NCBI GenBank assembly: GCA_031296105.1
Contig: JARLGJ010000007.1
Location: 1-60,537, forward strand
Reading direction: 5' to 3'
Source of the DNA: Acidobacteriota bacterium
Lineage (GTDB): Bacteria > Acidobacteriota > Terriglobia > Terriglobales > Acidobacteriaceae
Length of the DNA stretch: 60,537 nt
The first letter of the stretch is position 1. Each line of letters begins with the position of its first letter. Below the pieces are notes generated by a model. It searched no databases and had not been told where the DNA came from. It saw nothing but the letters and a program-made list of their open reading frames with translations. The translations under genes were made by a program, and so were the position numbers. Below, piece after piece: positions 8,082 to 16,697 of the stretch.

Positions 8082-9506
8082 ATGTCAAATCTGCCCGATC
8101 CTCAGGACGCCGCGTCCTGGTCCCGTTATGTGGAAGATTTCCGTCAATCGGCGCACGCCAGCGTAGATTGGATTGCCGAGTACCTGAAGAACATCCGCGA
8201 AGTCCCCGTGCTGCCCAAGGGCAAGCCAGGAGACCTGGTGGACGCTCTTCCCAAGCACGCGCCCGTCGCGGGTGAGAGCTTCGACCGCATCCTCGAAGAT
8301 TTCCGCACGCAGGTCTTCCCCGCCGTCACCCAGTGGAACCATCCCGGCTTTATGGCCTACTTCGGCACCTCGGCCTCCACGCCCGGCATCCTGGCCGAGC
8401 TGCTCATCGCCGCCATGAACACCAACGGCCTGCACTGGGACACCTCGCCAGCGGTGGCCGAGCTGGAGCAGGTGGCCATGGGTTGGTATCGCGAGTGGCT
8501 CACGCTGCCCGAAGAGTTCTTCGGCATCATCTACGACACGGCCAGCACCAGCACCATGCACGCCATGATCTGCGCCCGCGAATACGCCATGCCGGAGAGC
8601 CGCGAAGAAGGCTACCGCGCGGGCCTGGTGGTCTATACCTCCGAGCAGGCGCACTCGTCCGTCGAGAAGGGCGCCATGGCCGTGGGCTTTGGACAAAAGT
8701 TTGTGCGCAAGGTGCCCACCGACGCCGAGTTCCGTATGAGGACCGACGTGCTGCGCCAGATGATCGAGACCGACATTAAGGCCGGCTTGCGCCCGGCGTG
8801 TATCGTGGCCACCATCGGCACCACCTCCAGCACCTCGGTCGATCCCGTGGCGGAATGCGCCGCGCTGGCCGAGGAGTTCAACCTGTGGCTGCATGTGGAC
8901 TGCGCCTACGCCGGGCCCACGGCCATCCTGCCCGAATGCGTTCACTACTTTAAGGGCATCGAGCGCGCGCACTCGGTGGTCACCAATCCGCACAAGTGGC
9001 TGATGACGCCCATGGACCTGAGCGCCTTCTTTACTCGCAAACCGGAGGTGCTGCGCCAGGCCTTGTCGCTGGTGCCCGAGTACCTGCGCTCCAGCGAAGA
9101 TCCGCGCGCGGTGCACTTGATGGATTACGGCGTGCCGCTCGGCCACCGCTTCCGCTCGCTCAAGCTGTGGTTCATCCTGCGCTACTTCGGACGCGACGGC
9201 ATCGCCGAGTTCCTGCGCCGCCACATGCAACTGGCACAGAAGTTCGCCGCGTGGGTAGACGCCGATGCGCGCTTTGAGCGCGTGGCTCCCGTACCGTTCT
9301 CCACCGTCTGCTTCCGCCTGAAGGGCACGGACGACCAGAACAAGGCAATGCTGGCGAAGGTGGCCGAGAGCGGCACCACGTTCCTCTCGCACACGGAGCT
9401 GAACGGCAAGATCGTCGCCCGCATCGCCATCGGCAACCTGGCAACAAGCGAAGAAGACGTGGCGCTGGCGTGGAAGCTGCTGCAGAAAGCAGCGGAAGAA
9501 GTGTAG
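8082..9506 (+). CDS. PLP-dependent amino-acid decarboxylase (group II, aromatic type)
   Basis: The 474-residue protein is a fold-I PLP decarboxylase of the aromatic-L-amino-acid/tyrosine decarboxylase family, which makes amines such as tryptamine, tyramine or phenethylamine. The PLP lysine is Lys305 in TNPHKWL, HVDCAYAG supplies the Asp that binds the pyridine nitrogen, and the family N-terminal motif HPGFMAYF is present. The start at ATG 8082 follows GGAGAAC; an in-frame upstream extension to 7956 would overlap hypA and is rejected. The real substrate cannot be told from sequence. No transporter gene for an amine/amino-acid exchange is adjacent. Confidence 0.9.
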   Translation: MSNLPDPQDAASWSRYVEDFRQSAHASVDWIAEYLKNIREVPVLPKGKPGDLVDALPKHAPVAGESFDRILEDFRTQVFPAVTQWNHPGFMAYFGTSASTPGILAELLIAAMNTNGLHWDTSPAVAELEQVAMGWYREWLTLPEEFFGIIYDTASTSTMHAMICAREYAMPESREEGYRAGLVVYTSEQAHSSVEKGAMAVGFGQKFVRKVPTDAEFRMRTDVLRQMIETDIKAGLRPACIVATIGTTSSTSVDPVAECAALAEEFNLWLHVDCAYAGPTAILPECVHYFKGIERAHSVVTNPHKWLMTPMDLSAFFTRKPEVLRQALSLVPEYLRSSEDPRAVHLMDYGVPLGHRFRSLKLWFILRYFGRDGIAEFLRRHMQLAQKFAAWVDADARFERVAPVPFSTVCFRLKGTDDQNKAMLAKVAESGTTFLSHTELNGKIVARIAIGNLATSEEDVALAWKLLQKAAEEV

Positions 9507-9532
9507 TAACCATGGACAAGTAATCTGGTTGC

Positions 9533-9646
9533 CCCACCCTTATCGCGCGCCCTTTGCGCGATAGGGTGGGAAGCGAATCGCAGAGTAAACAAACACCGCT
9601 CCTCACCCATCCTTACCGCTCCACAATGCGGAGCGGTAAGGATGGG
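9533..9646. repeat. Two CCCA-hairpin repeats (family copies 1 and 2)
   Basis: The first hairpin, 9533-9570, has arms CCCACCCTTATCGCG and CGCGATAGGGTGGG with one bulged T. The second, 9606-9646, has a perfect 17-bp stem, CCCATCCTTACCGCTCC with its complement, and a 7-base loop; read on the minus strand it is preceded by TGCCC like the other copies. Both lie between the 3' ends of the decarboxylase and comM genes and could also act as terminators, although T-runs are weak. Confidence 0.75.
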
Positions 9647-9680
9647 GCAGCCATGCACTTGTTTTTGATCAGTCGTGTCT

Positions 9681-11225
9681 CTACGTCCAATACGTCCGGT
9701 CCAACGTCCGGTACTGAATTGCCTCGGCAATGTGTTTTGCCGCGATGTTATCCGCACCTTCGATGTCGGCAATCGTGCGTGAGACCTTCAATATCCTGTC
9801 GTGCGCGCGGGCGCTCAGTCCCTGCTGGGTGATGGCCCGCTCCAGCAATCGTTCGCAGTCCTCGCTCAACTCGCAGAAGGTGCGTATCTGCCGCGATCCC
9901 ATTTGCGCATTGGCGTAGAACTTTTCTCCCGCCTCGCGGAAGCGATGCAACTGTCTCTCGCGCGCCCGCAGCACGCGTTCGCGGATGGCCTCCGAGGGTT
10001 CGGCCTGCGTCTTCGAGCGCAGTTCCTTGTAGTTCACCGCCGGCACGTCGATGTGTATGTCGATGCGGTCCAGCAACGGGCCGCTGATCTTCGAGATGTA
10101 GCGCTGGATCATCGGCGGTGTGCATTTGCATTCGCGTGTGCGGTCGTTGAAGAAGCCACACGGACACGGGTTCATGGCCGCCGCCAGCATAAAGCGCGCC
10201 GGAAACGTCAGCGACATCGAGGCCCGCGCAATCGACACCGTGCCGTCTTCCAGGGGCTGCCGCATCACCTCCAGCACATTGCGCGGAAACTCCGGCAGCT
10301 CGTCAAGGAAGAGCACGCCGTTGTGCGCCAAAGAGACTTCGCCGGGGCGCGGCACCGCGCCGCCGCCAATCAATCCCGCATCGCTGATGGTGTGGTGCGG
10401 CGCGCGGAAGGGACGCACGCCCACCAGTCCCGAGCCGTTCAGCACGCCGGCCACCGAGTGAATCTTCGTCGTCTCCAGCGCCTCTTCAAACGTGAGCGGC
10501 GGCAGGATGGTGGGCATGCGTTTGGTCAGCATGGTTTTGCCGCCGCCCGGCGGGCCAATCATCAGAATGTTGTGTCCCCCGGCGCAAGCCACCTCCATGG
10601 CGCGCTTGGCCGTATGCTGTCCGCGCACGTCGCGGAAATCGACGCTGAACTGCTCCTGCTGCCGCAGCAGCGCCTGGCTGTCCACGGTCAGCGGCGCGGG
10701 GCCTTCGCCGGTGTTCAAAAAGCGCACCACGTCCAGCAGGCTCTTCATGGGATAAACGTTCACGCCCTCCACCACCGCCGCCTCGCGCGCGTTGGCCTCC
10801 GGCAGCAGCAGGTTGGCAATTTTGCGCGCACGGGCGGCCACCGCAATGGGCAATGCGCCGCGCACTGGACGCAGTCCGCCGTCGAGCGAAAGCTCGCCGA
10901 CGATGACGTAGTCCTGCAACTCGCGCCGCGTCAGCCCGCCGTAGGCTCCCAGAATGCCCAGGGCGATGGGCAGGTCAAAGCCGCTGCCTTCCTTCTTCAG
11001 GTCGGCGGGCGCCAGGTTGATGGTGATGAACGTGTAGGGAACCTCGTAACCGGAGTTCTTCAGTGCGGCGCGCACCCGTTCGCGGCTTTCGCGCACGGCC
11101 GTATCGGGCAGGCCGACGGTCATGAAATGGTCGTCCGCGGTCTTGACGCCAGCCACATCCACCTCCACGTCGATGAGGTGTGCGTCAATGCCAAAGACCG
11201 CCGCGCTGAGGGTTTTAAAGAGCAT
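9681..11225 (-). CDS. comM: YifB/ComM-family Mg-chelatase-like AAA ATPase
   Basis: This 514-residue protein belongs to the YifB/ComM family. In naturally competent bacteria ComM is a hexameric helicase that helps branch migration when foreign DNA is recombined. The N-terminal domain (1-170) is the ChlI-like region with [21 protein letters not shown]. The Walker A motif GPPGGGKT is at 224-231. A zinc-type Cys cluster CPCGFxNDxxxxCKC and the C-terminal Mg-chelatase lid domain follow. The start at ATG 11225 has AGGCGG upstream. The role in transformation is inferred from the family. Confidence 0.92.
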   Translation of the reverse strand: MLFKTLSAAVFGIDAHLIDVEVDVAGVKTADDHFMTVGLPDTAVRESRERVRAALKNSGYEVPYTFITINLAPADLKKEGSGFDLPIALGILGAYGGLTRRELQDYVIVGELSLDGGLRPVRGALPIAVAARARKIANLLLPEANAREAAVVEGVNVYPMKSLLDVVRFLNTGEGPAPLTVDSQALLRQQEQFSVDFRDVRGQHTAKRAMEVACAGGHNILMIGPPGGGKTMLTKRMPTILPPLTFEEALETTKIHSVAGVLNGSGLVGVRPFRAPHHTISDAGLIGGGAVPRPGEVSLAHNGVLFLDELPEFPRNVLEVMRQPLEDGTVSIARASMSLTFPARFMLAAAMNPCPCGFFNDRTRECKCTPPMIQRYISKISGPLLDRIDIHIDVPAVNYKELRSKTQAEPSEAIRERVLRARERQLHRFREAGEKFYANAQMGSRQIRTFCELSEDCERLLERAITQQGLSARAHDRILKVSRTIADIEGADNIAAKHIAEAIQYRTLDRTYWT

Positions 11226-11577
11226 GAAAGGCCGCCTGTGCAGCCCGGAAAGGCCGCGCTTAGTCTGGACTGCCCCAGGGGAAAGAAATGCGCAGGTATG
11301 TTCTCACCAATTTGGGAATGGCTCAACCCATTGATTCACAAGTTATTGGCATTGCTTGCTCCGCTGCCGTTGGGCTCGACGAGATATTCTGGATTCTCAA
11401 GCAGATACGCTCTGGCAACTCACCAATCGGGATACGCCCGTGCGAGGTACGCAAAGTTGAGTGAACTTTGCTAAACTTAGGGTGTTCGGGGCCGGAGCAC
11501 CTCGCATCGCTTCTTCAACTTCTACATCTATAAAGATTGGCGCTCCCGCCCCAGGGCTGGACGGTCGAATTATCGCT
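11226..11577. other. Intergenic region upstream of hrcA
   Basis: About 350 bases between divergent comM and hrcA. There is no convincing gene. It must hold both promoters. The one structured element is the inverted repeat at 11451-11471, listed separately. The HrcA target CIRCE (TTAGCACTC with its inverted copy) is not seen. Confidence 0.6.
11451..11471. promoter_or_regulatory. Perfect inverted repeat upstream of hrcA, possible operator
   Basis: The arms GCAAAGTT and AACTTTGC are perfect complements separated by five bases (GAGTG). It lies 107 bases before the hrcA start. The size and symmetry fit a repressor operator. Its owner is unknown and it does not match CIRCE. Confidence 0.35.
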
Positions 11578-12618
11578 ATGGCAAGCTTTGGAAAACGCGA
11601 GCAGGAGATACTGACCACCATTGTTGAGACCTACATCTCAACCGGCGAGCCGGTCGGTTCGCGCACGCTTGCCCGCCGCAATCGCGAAGGGTTAAGCGCG
11701 GCCACCATCCGCAACGTGATGGCCGACCTGGCGGATGCCGGCCTGCTGGCGCAGCCGCACACCTCGTCCGGGCGCGTGCCCTCCGTGGAGGGCTATCGCT
11801 ACTACGCGGAGCGTCTTTCCGGCGGCGCCACCTTGCGGCCGGACGAGGAGCAGGTGATCCAGGGATACTTCCACGGCGTCAACGAGGTGGAAGACTTCAT
11901 GGAGCGCACCTCGCACGTGTTGTCGCTGATGAGTTCCGGCGTGGGCGTGGCTGTAACCACCGGCGCCGGTCCGCGCAATGCGCTGGAGCATGTTCACTTC
12001 CAGCGGCTGGCCGCGGGACGGGTGCTGGCCATTGTCGTCTCACGCAGCGGCGTGGTGCGTGACCGCGTGCTGCGTATGCCGCGCGAGGTGGAGCAGAAAG
12101 AGCTCGACCTGGCGGCGCGCTACATCAACGACAATTTCCGCGGCTGGATGATCGAAGATGTCCGCCGCGAGCTGGAGCGGCGCATCGAGCAGGAGCGCAG
12201 CGAATACGACCGCCTGATGCACTCTCTGGCCGAGTTGACGCAGAGCGGCGCGCTGGCCTCCGAAGACGAAAGCGCCGAGGTATTTGTGGAGGGCATGGCC
12301 AACCTGGTGGGCAGCCCGGCCGACGCCGAGCGCCTGCGCCAGTTGCTGAAGGCCCTGGAAGAGAAAGCGCGCATTGTGGAGCTGCTCTGTTCGTATCTGG
12401 ACGTGCGTCAGGAGGCGGTGCGCGTGATTGTAGGCCTGCAGGAGCAGATGCCCGACCTCAGCAATTTTGTGCTGATCGGCGCGCCGGCGCGCAGCGGCGA
12501 AGAGATCCTCGGCCGTCTGGCCGTGATCGGACCGACGCGCATGGATTATCAGCACACCATCACCGCCGTGTCTTACATTGCACGGATGTTCGACAAGTTA
12601 TTCAATGACTCGGAATAA
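11578..12618 (+). CDS. hrcA: Heat-shock repressor HrcA
   Basis: HrcA (346 residues) represses class I heat-shock genes by binding CIRCE operators, usually with help from GroEL. The N-terminal winged helix covers ILTTIVETYISTGEPVGSRTL and LSAATIRNVMADLADAGLL, then HTSSGRVPSVEGYRYY. A GAF-like dimer domain follows, with a conserved C-terminus. I start at ATG 11578 (MASFGKREQEIL) because it matches the family N-terminus; the GTG-started extension to 11461 is not conserved-looking. The ribosome site is weak. It is the first gene of hrcA-grpE-dnaJ. Confidence 0.93.
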   Translation: MASFGKREQEILTTIVETYISTGEPVGSRTLARRNREGLSAATIRNVMADLADAGLLAQPHTSSGRVPSVEGYRYYAERLSGGATLRPDEEQVIQGYFHGVNEVEDFMERTSHVLSLMSSGVGVAVTTGAGPRNALEHVHFQRLAAGRVLAIVVSRSGVVRDRVLRMPREVEQKELDLAARYINDNFRGWMIEDVRRELERRIEQERSEYDRLMHSLAELTQSGALASEDESAEVFVEGMANLVGSPADAERLRQLLKALEEKARIVELLCSYLDVRQEAVRVIVGLQEQMPDLSNFVLIGAPARSGEEILGRLAVIGPTRMDYQHTITAVSYIARMFDKLFNDSE

Positions 12619-12628
12619 GACAAACGAC

Positions 12629-13168
12629 ATGAAGAGCAAAGCAGAAGAAACACAGAATCCCACGGTGGACGTGGAGCACGAACTGCCGCAGGCGGAAGCC
12701 GCGGCCAACTCCGCGCCCGCCACTGAACTGGAAAAGTTGAAGGCCGAAAATGCGGCCTACCTGGATCGCCTGGCCCGCTTGCAGGCGGAGTTCGACAACT
12801 TCCGCAAGCGCAATGCGCGCGAGCTGCAGGAGTTCCGCGACTACGCCCTGACCGACGCGCTGAAGCAGTTGCTGCCTATCCTGGACAGCCTGGACCGCGC
12901 CACCAAGGCAGAGGCCGCCACCGTGGAAGACATGCGCAACGGCCTGGAGCTGATCGATCGCCAGTTCCACGACACGCTCAGCCGCCTGGGCGTGGAGCCG
13001 ATCGAGACCAAGGGACAGAAGTTCGATCCGAACCTGCACCAGGCCGTGGCTGCCGTTCCCTCCGCGGAAGTGGAAGAGGGCGGCATTGTGGAAGAGCTGG
13101 CGCGCGGCTATCGCCTGCGCGACCGCGTGCTGCGCGCCACCATGGTGAGCGTGGCCAAGGCCGAGTAA
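12629..13168 (+). CDS. grpE: Nucleotide exchange factor GrpE
   Basis: GrpE (179 residues) releases ADP from DnaK. A long acidic and helical N-terminus (coiled coil about residues 30-90, with LQAEFDNFRKR) is followed by the beta-domain motif GVEPIETKGQKFDPNLHQAV and the C-terminal GYRLRDRVLRATMVSVAK. The start is ambiguous. ATG 12629 (MKSKAEE) is used; ATG 12605 would overlap the end of hrcA. Neither has a good ribosome site, which suggests coupling to hrcA translation. Confidence 0.93.
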   Translation: MKSKAEETQNPTVDVEHELPQAEAAANSAPATELEKLKAENAAYLDRLARLQAEFDNFRKRNARELQEFRDYALTDALKQLLPILDSLDRATKAEAATVEDMRNGLELIDRQFHDTLSRLGVEPIETKGQKFDPNLHQAVAAVPSAEVEEGGIVEELARGYRLRDRVLRATMVSVAKAE

Positions 13169-13202
13169 CTGCAATCTATCCGGCGCTACGGCGCCACGGA
13201 GG

Positions 13203-13223
13203 AGACCGCCGCGGCGGTCTTTT
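13203..13223 (+). terminator. Hairpin between grpE and dnaJ (attenuator-like)
   Basis: An 18-base perfect palindrome, AGACCGCCG joined to its complement, is followed by TTT. It sits in the 72-base grpE-dnaJ gap and may lower dnaJ transcription or set a processing site. The T-run is short, so full termination is doubtful. Confidence 0.45.
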
Positions 13224-13240
13224 GATCACTGGCTACTAAC

Positions 13241-14359
13241 GTGAAACGCGACTATTACGAAGTGCTCAGCGTCGAACGCTCCGCGAGCGACGCTGAGATC
13301 AAGACGGCTTACCGCAAGCTGGCAATGAAGTTTCATCCCGACCGCAATCCGGATAATCCGGATGCGGAGGAGCGCTTTAAGGAGTGCGGCGAAGCCTACT
13401 CCGTGCTGAGCGATCAGCAGAAGCGCGCCACCTACGACCGCTACGGCCACGATGCTTTTGCTCCCGGCGCGGGCGGTGGTGCGGGCTCGGGATTCCAGGA
13501 AGTCGATCTCTCCGACCTGTTCGGCGAAATGTTCGGCATCGGCGACCTCTTCGGGCAGGGACGCGGCGGCAGCCGCCGCTCACGCGCACAGCGCGGCGAG
13601 GATGTGCGCGAAGACCTCACCATCACCTTTGCCGACGCCGCATTTGGCGTGGAGAAGGAAGTCTCCATCCGCCGCCACGAGGCCTGCGAGGCCTGCAACG
13701 GCACCGGCGCGGCCGGAGGCAAGGCGCCATCCAGTTGCCGCCACTGCGGCGGCTCGGGACAGGTCCGCTACCAGCAGGGATTCTTCAGCATGGCGCGCCC
13801 CTGCCCGGTGTGCCAGGGCGCGGGCTCAGTCATCGAGCAGCCCTGCACCAAGTGCCGCGGTCAGCGCGTAGTAGTGCGCTCGCACAAGCTCTCGGTAAAG
13901 GTGCCGCCCGGCGTGGAAGACGGCACGCGCATTTTGTACAACGGACACGGCAGCGCCGGCGCCAACGGCGGCCCGGCGGGCGATGCCTACATCGTGCTGC
14001 ACGTCACCGAGCACGCATTCTTTGAGCGCGACGGCAAGGATCTGCACTGCGCCATCCCCATCAGCTTTACCCAGGCGGCCCTGGGCGCGGAGATCGCCAT
14101 TCCCACGCTCGACGGCGAGACAAAGATCGAGATCCCCGAAGGCACGCAAACCGGAACCACCTTCCGTGTGCGCCGCAAAGGCATGCCGGTGCTGAATGGC
14201 AGCGGCCGTGGCGACCTGTTCGTGCAGGTCAAGGTGTCCACTCCGGGCAAACTGAGCAAGCAGCAGCGCGAGTTGCTGGAAAAGCTCTCCGAAACCCTGG
14301 GCCAGGAGAATCGCCCCGAAAAGGGCTTGCTGGACCGGATGAAGGATATGTTCAGCTAG
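13241..14359 (+). CDS. dnaJ: Chaperone DnaJ (Hsp40)
   Basis: DnaJ (372 residues) stimulates DnaK ATPase and hands it unfolded clients. The J domain (1-70) has His32-Pro33-Asp34. A Gly/Phe-rich linker runs to about 115. Four CxxCxGxG-type zinc repeats follow ([32 protein letters not shown], about 149-208), then the C-terminal substrate-binding domains. It starts at GTG 13241 with a poor ribosome site. This is a class A DnaJ of normal length. The DnaK partner is not in the window. Confidence 0.95.
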   Translation: MKRDYYEVLSVERSASDAEIKTAYRKLAMKFHPDRNPDNPDAEERFKECGEAYSVLSDQQKRATYDRYGHDAFAPGAGGGAGSGFQEVDLSDLFGEMFGIGDLFGQGRGGSRRSRAQRGEDVREDLTITFADAAFGVEKEVSIRRHEACEACNGTGAAGGKAPSSCRHCGGSGQVRYQQGFFSMARPCPVCQGAGSVIEQPCTKCRGQRVVVRSHKLSVKVPPGVEDGTRILYNGHGSAGANGGPAGDAYIVLHVTEHAFFERDGKDLHCAIPISFTQAALGAEIAIPTLDGETKIEIPEGTQTGTTFRVRRKGMPVLNGSGRGDLFVQVKVSTPGKLSKQQRELLEKLSETLGQENRPEKGLLDRMKDMFS

Positions 14360-14456
14360 AGGTTTCGGAGGTCTGAAGGTTTCGGAAGTTTCGCAGGCAA
14401 GAGCAAAGGCCGGTTTCAGAGTTTCAAGGTTCGTGGTCAAAACGAAACCTGGTTGC

Positions 14457-14496
14457 CCCACTCTTACCGATCCGGTTTGTGGAGCGGTAGGGCGGG
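14457..14496. repeat. CCCA-hairpin repeat (family copy 3)
   Basis: Preceded by GGTTGCC, as at 9.5 kb. Arms CCCACTCTTACCG and CGGTAGGGCGGG pair imperfectly. The arm sequence resembles that of copy 2, but the stem has decayed. Confidence 0.6.
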
Positions 14497-14529
14497 AACG
14501 AGATTCAGAGTTCTAGCGATTGCAAGGTT

Positions 14530-14553
14530 GGCGCGGCTTCGGCCGCGCCTTTT
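14530..14553 (+). terminator. Terminator of hrcA-grpE-dnaJ
   Basis: A perfect 8-bp GGCGCGGC stem with a TTCG tetraloop is followed by TTTTCTCTTT. It lies 170 bases past dnaJ, after the hairpin repeat. Confidence 0.8.
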
Positions 14554-14776
14554 CTCTTTCCGCAGGCGCGCATGTCCGCTCAACCGTGCACGCCTCTTCG
14601 ATGTGTCATCCTGAACCTTGCTTATGCGAGATTGCCTCACACAAGCAAGTGTGAAGAACCCTACAAATTGTGTAACCTGTCGCAACCTGTCTTTGCTCTT
14701 CACCTTGCGACCTTGAAACTCTGAAACCTTGAAACCTGCCTTTCCTTCCCCGCCGCCCATCCATTACCCTAATCCC

Positions 14777-15484
14777 ATGACTCGACGCCGTTGGATTGCC
14801 GATGAATTCACCGCCGGCCGCGCTTCCCTTCTGGGCGCGAACGCCGCGCATCTGGCGCGTGTTTTGCGCGCCCGCGCCGGAGACGAGCACACCCTGGTCT
14901 GCGGCAATGAGGTGCGCGTGGCCACCATCGCCTCTGTCAGCGAGGAGCGCGTGGAGTTCATTTTGGGCGACCTGCTCGATGAGCATCCCGAGCGCGAGAC
15001 GGTGCTGCTGCTGGCGGTTTACAAGTTCGATCACATGGAGTGGGCCATCGAGAAATGCGTGGAGCTGGGAGCCACGCGCATTGTCCCCGTCATTGCCCGG
15101 CGCACCGACGCGCACCTGGCCACGGCCTGCCTCAAACGTGTGGAGCGTTGGCGCCGCATTGCCCACGAGGCGGCGCAGCAATCGCGGCGGCAGCAGGTTC
15201 CGGTCATCGACGAGCCGCTGAAGCTGAAGGCGGCACTCTCTCTCGATCTCCCCGTTCGCCTGCTGCTCAACGAGAACGAGCGCGCAAAAAAAATTTCGAG
15301 GGCACTGCCGGAAGGCAATGTTCCGGTGGCTGTTGCCGTCGGTCCCGAGGGTGGTTGGACGGACGAAGAACTGTCGCAGTTCGCAGCCGCCGGCTGGCAG
15401 AGCGTGACCCTGGGCGGAACCATTCTGCGCGCCGAAACCGCCGCCATCGCCGCCCTCGCGGTGCTTGCCGCGGAAGTGGATTGA
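14777..15484 (+). CDS. rsmE: 16S rRNA (uracil1498-N3)-methyltransferase RsmE
   Basis: RsmE (235 residues) methylates U1498 of 16S rRNA. It has an N-terminal PUA-like domain and a SPOUT knot with VGPEGGWTDEEL and LGGTILRAETAAIAAL near the C-terminus, which bind S-adenosylmethionine. The start at ATG 14777 (MTRRRW) is the first that fits the family. Finding rsmE downstream of dnaJ is common in bacteria, though here a terminator separates them. Confidence 0.93.
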   Translation: MTRRRWIADEFTAGRASLLGANAAHLARVLRARAGDEHTLVCGNEVRVATIASVSEERVEFILGDLLDEHPERETVLLLAVYKFDHMEWAIEKCVELGATRIVPVIARRTDAHLATACLKRVERWRRIAHEAAQQSRRQQVPVIDEPLKLKAALSLDLPVRLLLNENERAKKISRALPEGNVPVAVAVGPEGGWTDEELSQFAAAGWQSVTLGGTILRAETAAIAALAVLAAEVD

Positions 15485-15519
15485 CGAACGCCGATGTGCG
15501 TTTCACCCGCATAAACACT

Positions 15520-15545
15520 AAGGGGAACGCGTTTGCGTTCCCCCA
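15520..15545. terminator. Hairpin between rsmE and the Lys-rich peptide gene
   Basis: A perfect 9-bp stem GGGGAACGC (15522-15530) with its complement (15535-15543) and a GTTT loop. It lies between two convergent genes. T-runs on both sides are poor, so it may act as an RNA 3' end stabiliser or weak terminator. Confidence 0.5.
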
Positions 15546-15572
15546 GTGCAGCCTTATTGTATCCGTTGGTTC

Positions 15573-15641
15573 TTACTTCTTCTTGGCGACCTTCTTGGCA
15601 GCCTTCTTAACAGCCTTCTTCGCAGCTTTCTTTGTGGCCAT
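15573..15641 (-). CDS. 22-residue lysine/alanine-rich histone-H1-tail-like peptide
   Basis: Between ATG 15641 and TAA 15573 lies a 22-codon frame made almost only of Lys (11) and Ala (7), with Val and one Thr, in KKAAKKAVKKAAKK pattern. A good ribosome site (AAGGGAGA, about eight bases upstream) precedes it. Upstream on the same strand is a possible promoter (TTGCAA at 15690-15695, TACAAT at 15669-15674), with a GCAACA/TGTTGC inverted repeat at 15678-15693 overlapping the -35 end. The composition is that of histone H1 C-tails and of bacterial AlgP/Hc1-like DNA-compacting tails. Binding to DNA or RNA is inferred only. An antimicrobial-like cationic helix is another reading. Confidence 0.6.
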   Translation of the reverse strand: MATKKAAKKAVKKAAKKVAKKK

Positions 15642-15730
15642 GACTATTCTCCCTTGAACAAGTCTTGGATTGTAATCGCAACACAAATGTTGCAATTGCT
15701 AGTTGTATATGTGGATTGCGAAAACATGTC

Positions 15731-15770
15731 AAGAGAAAAAAGAAAATGCGGAGGCCGTTCCGCCTCCGCA
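15731..15770 (-). terminator. Terminator downstream of CPBP gene
   Basis: A perfect 9-bp stem (TGCGGAGGC at 15747-15755, complement at 15762-15770) with a 6-base loop. On the minus strand it is followed by TTTTCTTTTTTCT. It would end transcripts from the CPBP gene after they pass the dispersed repeat at 15796-15916. Confidence 0.85.
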
Positions 15771-15795
15771 CAAAACATTTACGAACCCAGAACGC

Positions 15796-15916
15796 GCTAA
15801 AGCGGTTCCAGAGTTGCTGTCTCCCGAAGCCGCCGGCCATTGGCCGTTGCGACCATCAGGGAGCAACGGCAGTGCACGATTTACACCGGATATAGTTACT
15901 CGGGAACCGCTCCTAG
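15796..15916. repeat. Stop-codon-linked dispersed element, copy A
   Basis: A 121-base element bounded by inverted AGCGGTTCC/GGAACCGCT ends. Its inner part shares CTTCGGGAGACAGCAACTCTGG-like sequence with copy B (18375-18461) and the CCGTTGCTCCCTGATGGTCGC-like middle with copy C (22814-22932), when put in one orientation. Its end overlaps the TAG stop of the CPBP gene. Confidence 0.8.
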
Positions 15917-16677
15917 CGAAGGGCGCGCAGCAGCAATCCCGAGATGACATCCTGCGCCGTGTGCGCGATCATCGCCGGGCGCAGGCTCTTCCGCAGCAAG
16001 CTCATTGTGCCCAGGCCAAAGCCGAGCACGCCGATCAGCACCATGCGCTGCGGGCCTTCGTACCCATGTCCCAGTCCGAAGAAGATGCTGACCACCGCCA
16101 GCGCCAGCCAGCGATTGCGCAGCAGCCGCGTGAACTGCCGCTGCATGTAGCCGCGGAACATCACCTCTTCGCAGAAGCCGGCGGTGGCACTCAAGCCCAG
16201 CCACAGCACTACATCGAATGCCGATTGCGGCGCCAGAAAGCCAATCTGCTTTTGCGTCTCGCCCAGGTTGCCCGGATGGTCCATCCCCAGGGCAACGGCG
16301 ATGCAGGCAAGCACAATCAGCGTGGCGATCCAGCCGCCGAAGGCGATGCCAATGTCCAGCAGAAAGTCTTCGACCTTCTGCCAGCGGCCGCCGATCAGTT
16401 CGCGCAGCGAACCGCCCACGCGGCGCACACCCCACCAGATGTAGCCCACCAGCACCCACTCGTAAGCCATGGTAGCCAGGTAGATGCGCACGTGTCCGTT
16501 GCCGGAGCCGCGTCCATGTCCGGTCTTCGTGTTGAGCAGGCTCATGCCGGCCAGCACAGCCAGCAGCAGCGCCGTGTGCCAATAAGGAACCGGCCGCGGC
16601 TGCGCGGCGGGCTGAGGTGCCGGCGCAAATGCAGACACCTCAACCGGAGGAGTAACGTTCTCGTGCGTGTTCTCCAT
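15913..16677 (-). CDS. CPBP-family intramembrane metalloprotease (CAAX/Abi)
   Basis: This 254-residue membrane protein has a Pro-rich N-terminus and several transmembrane helices. The family motifs are present: EEVMFRGYMQR (EExxxR), then FFGLGHGYEG (FxxxH), then MIAHTAQD (HxxxB). They form the zinc-bound active site of CAAX-protease-like enzymes. Bacterial members act in protein maturation or immunity to bacteriocins; the substrate here is unknown. The start at ATG 16677 has GGGAGGG upstream. The stop codon lies in a dispersed repeat. Confidence 0.85.
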   Translation of the reverse strand: MENTHENVTPPVEVSAFAPAPQPAAQPRPVPYWHTALLLAVLAGMSLLNTKTGHGRGSGNGHVRIYLATMAYEWVLVGYIWWGVRRVGGSLRELIGGRWQKVEDFLLDIGIAFGGWIATLIVLACIAVALGMDHPGNLGETQKQIGFLAPQSAFDVVLWLGLSATAGFCEEVMFRGYMQRQFTRLLRNRWLALAVVSIFFGLGHGYEGPQRMVLIGVLGFGLGTMSLLRKSLRPAMIAHTAQDVISGLLLRALR

Positions 16678-16697
16678 GCGGCCCTCCCGGAAGGGGC

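Larger units (their letters stand above)
14360..14776. other. Repeat-rich gap between dnaJ and rsmE
   Basis: No gene is seen. The gap holds a CCCA hairpin (14457-14496), a strong terminator (14530-14553), and the sequence TGTGTCATCCTGA at about 14600, which recurs at 58552. A 19-bp inverted repeat (GGTTTCAGAGTTTCAAGGT at 14412-14430, complement at 14710-14728) frames the region, with loosely similar sequence extending beyond both arms. Confidence 0.65.

Noticed and set aside
11226..11577. CIRCE operator upstream of hrcA
   Set aside because: TTAGCACTC and its inverted partner are not present; the only palindrome there has another sequence.
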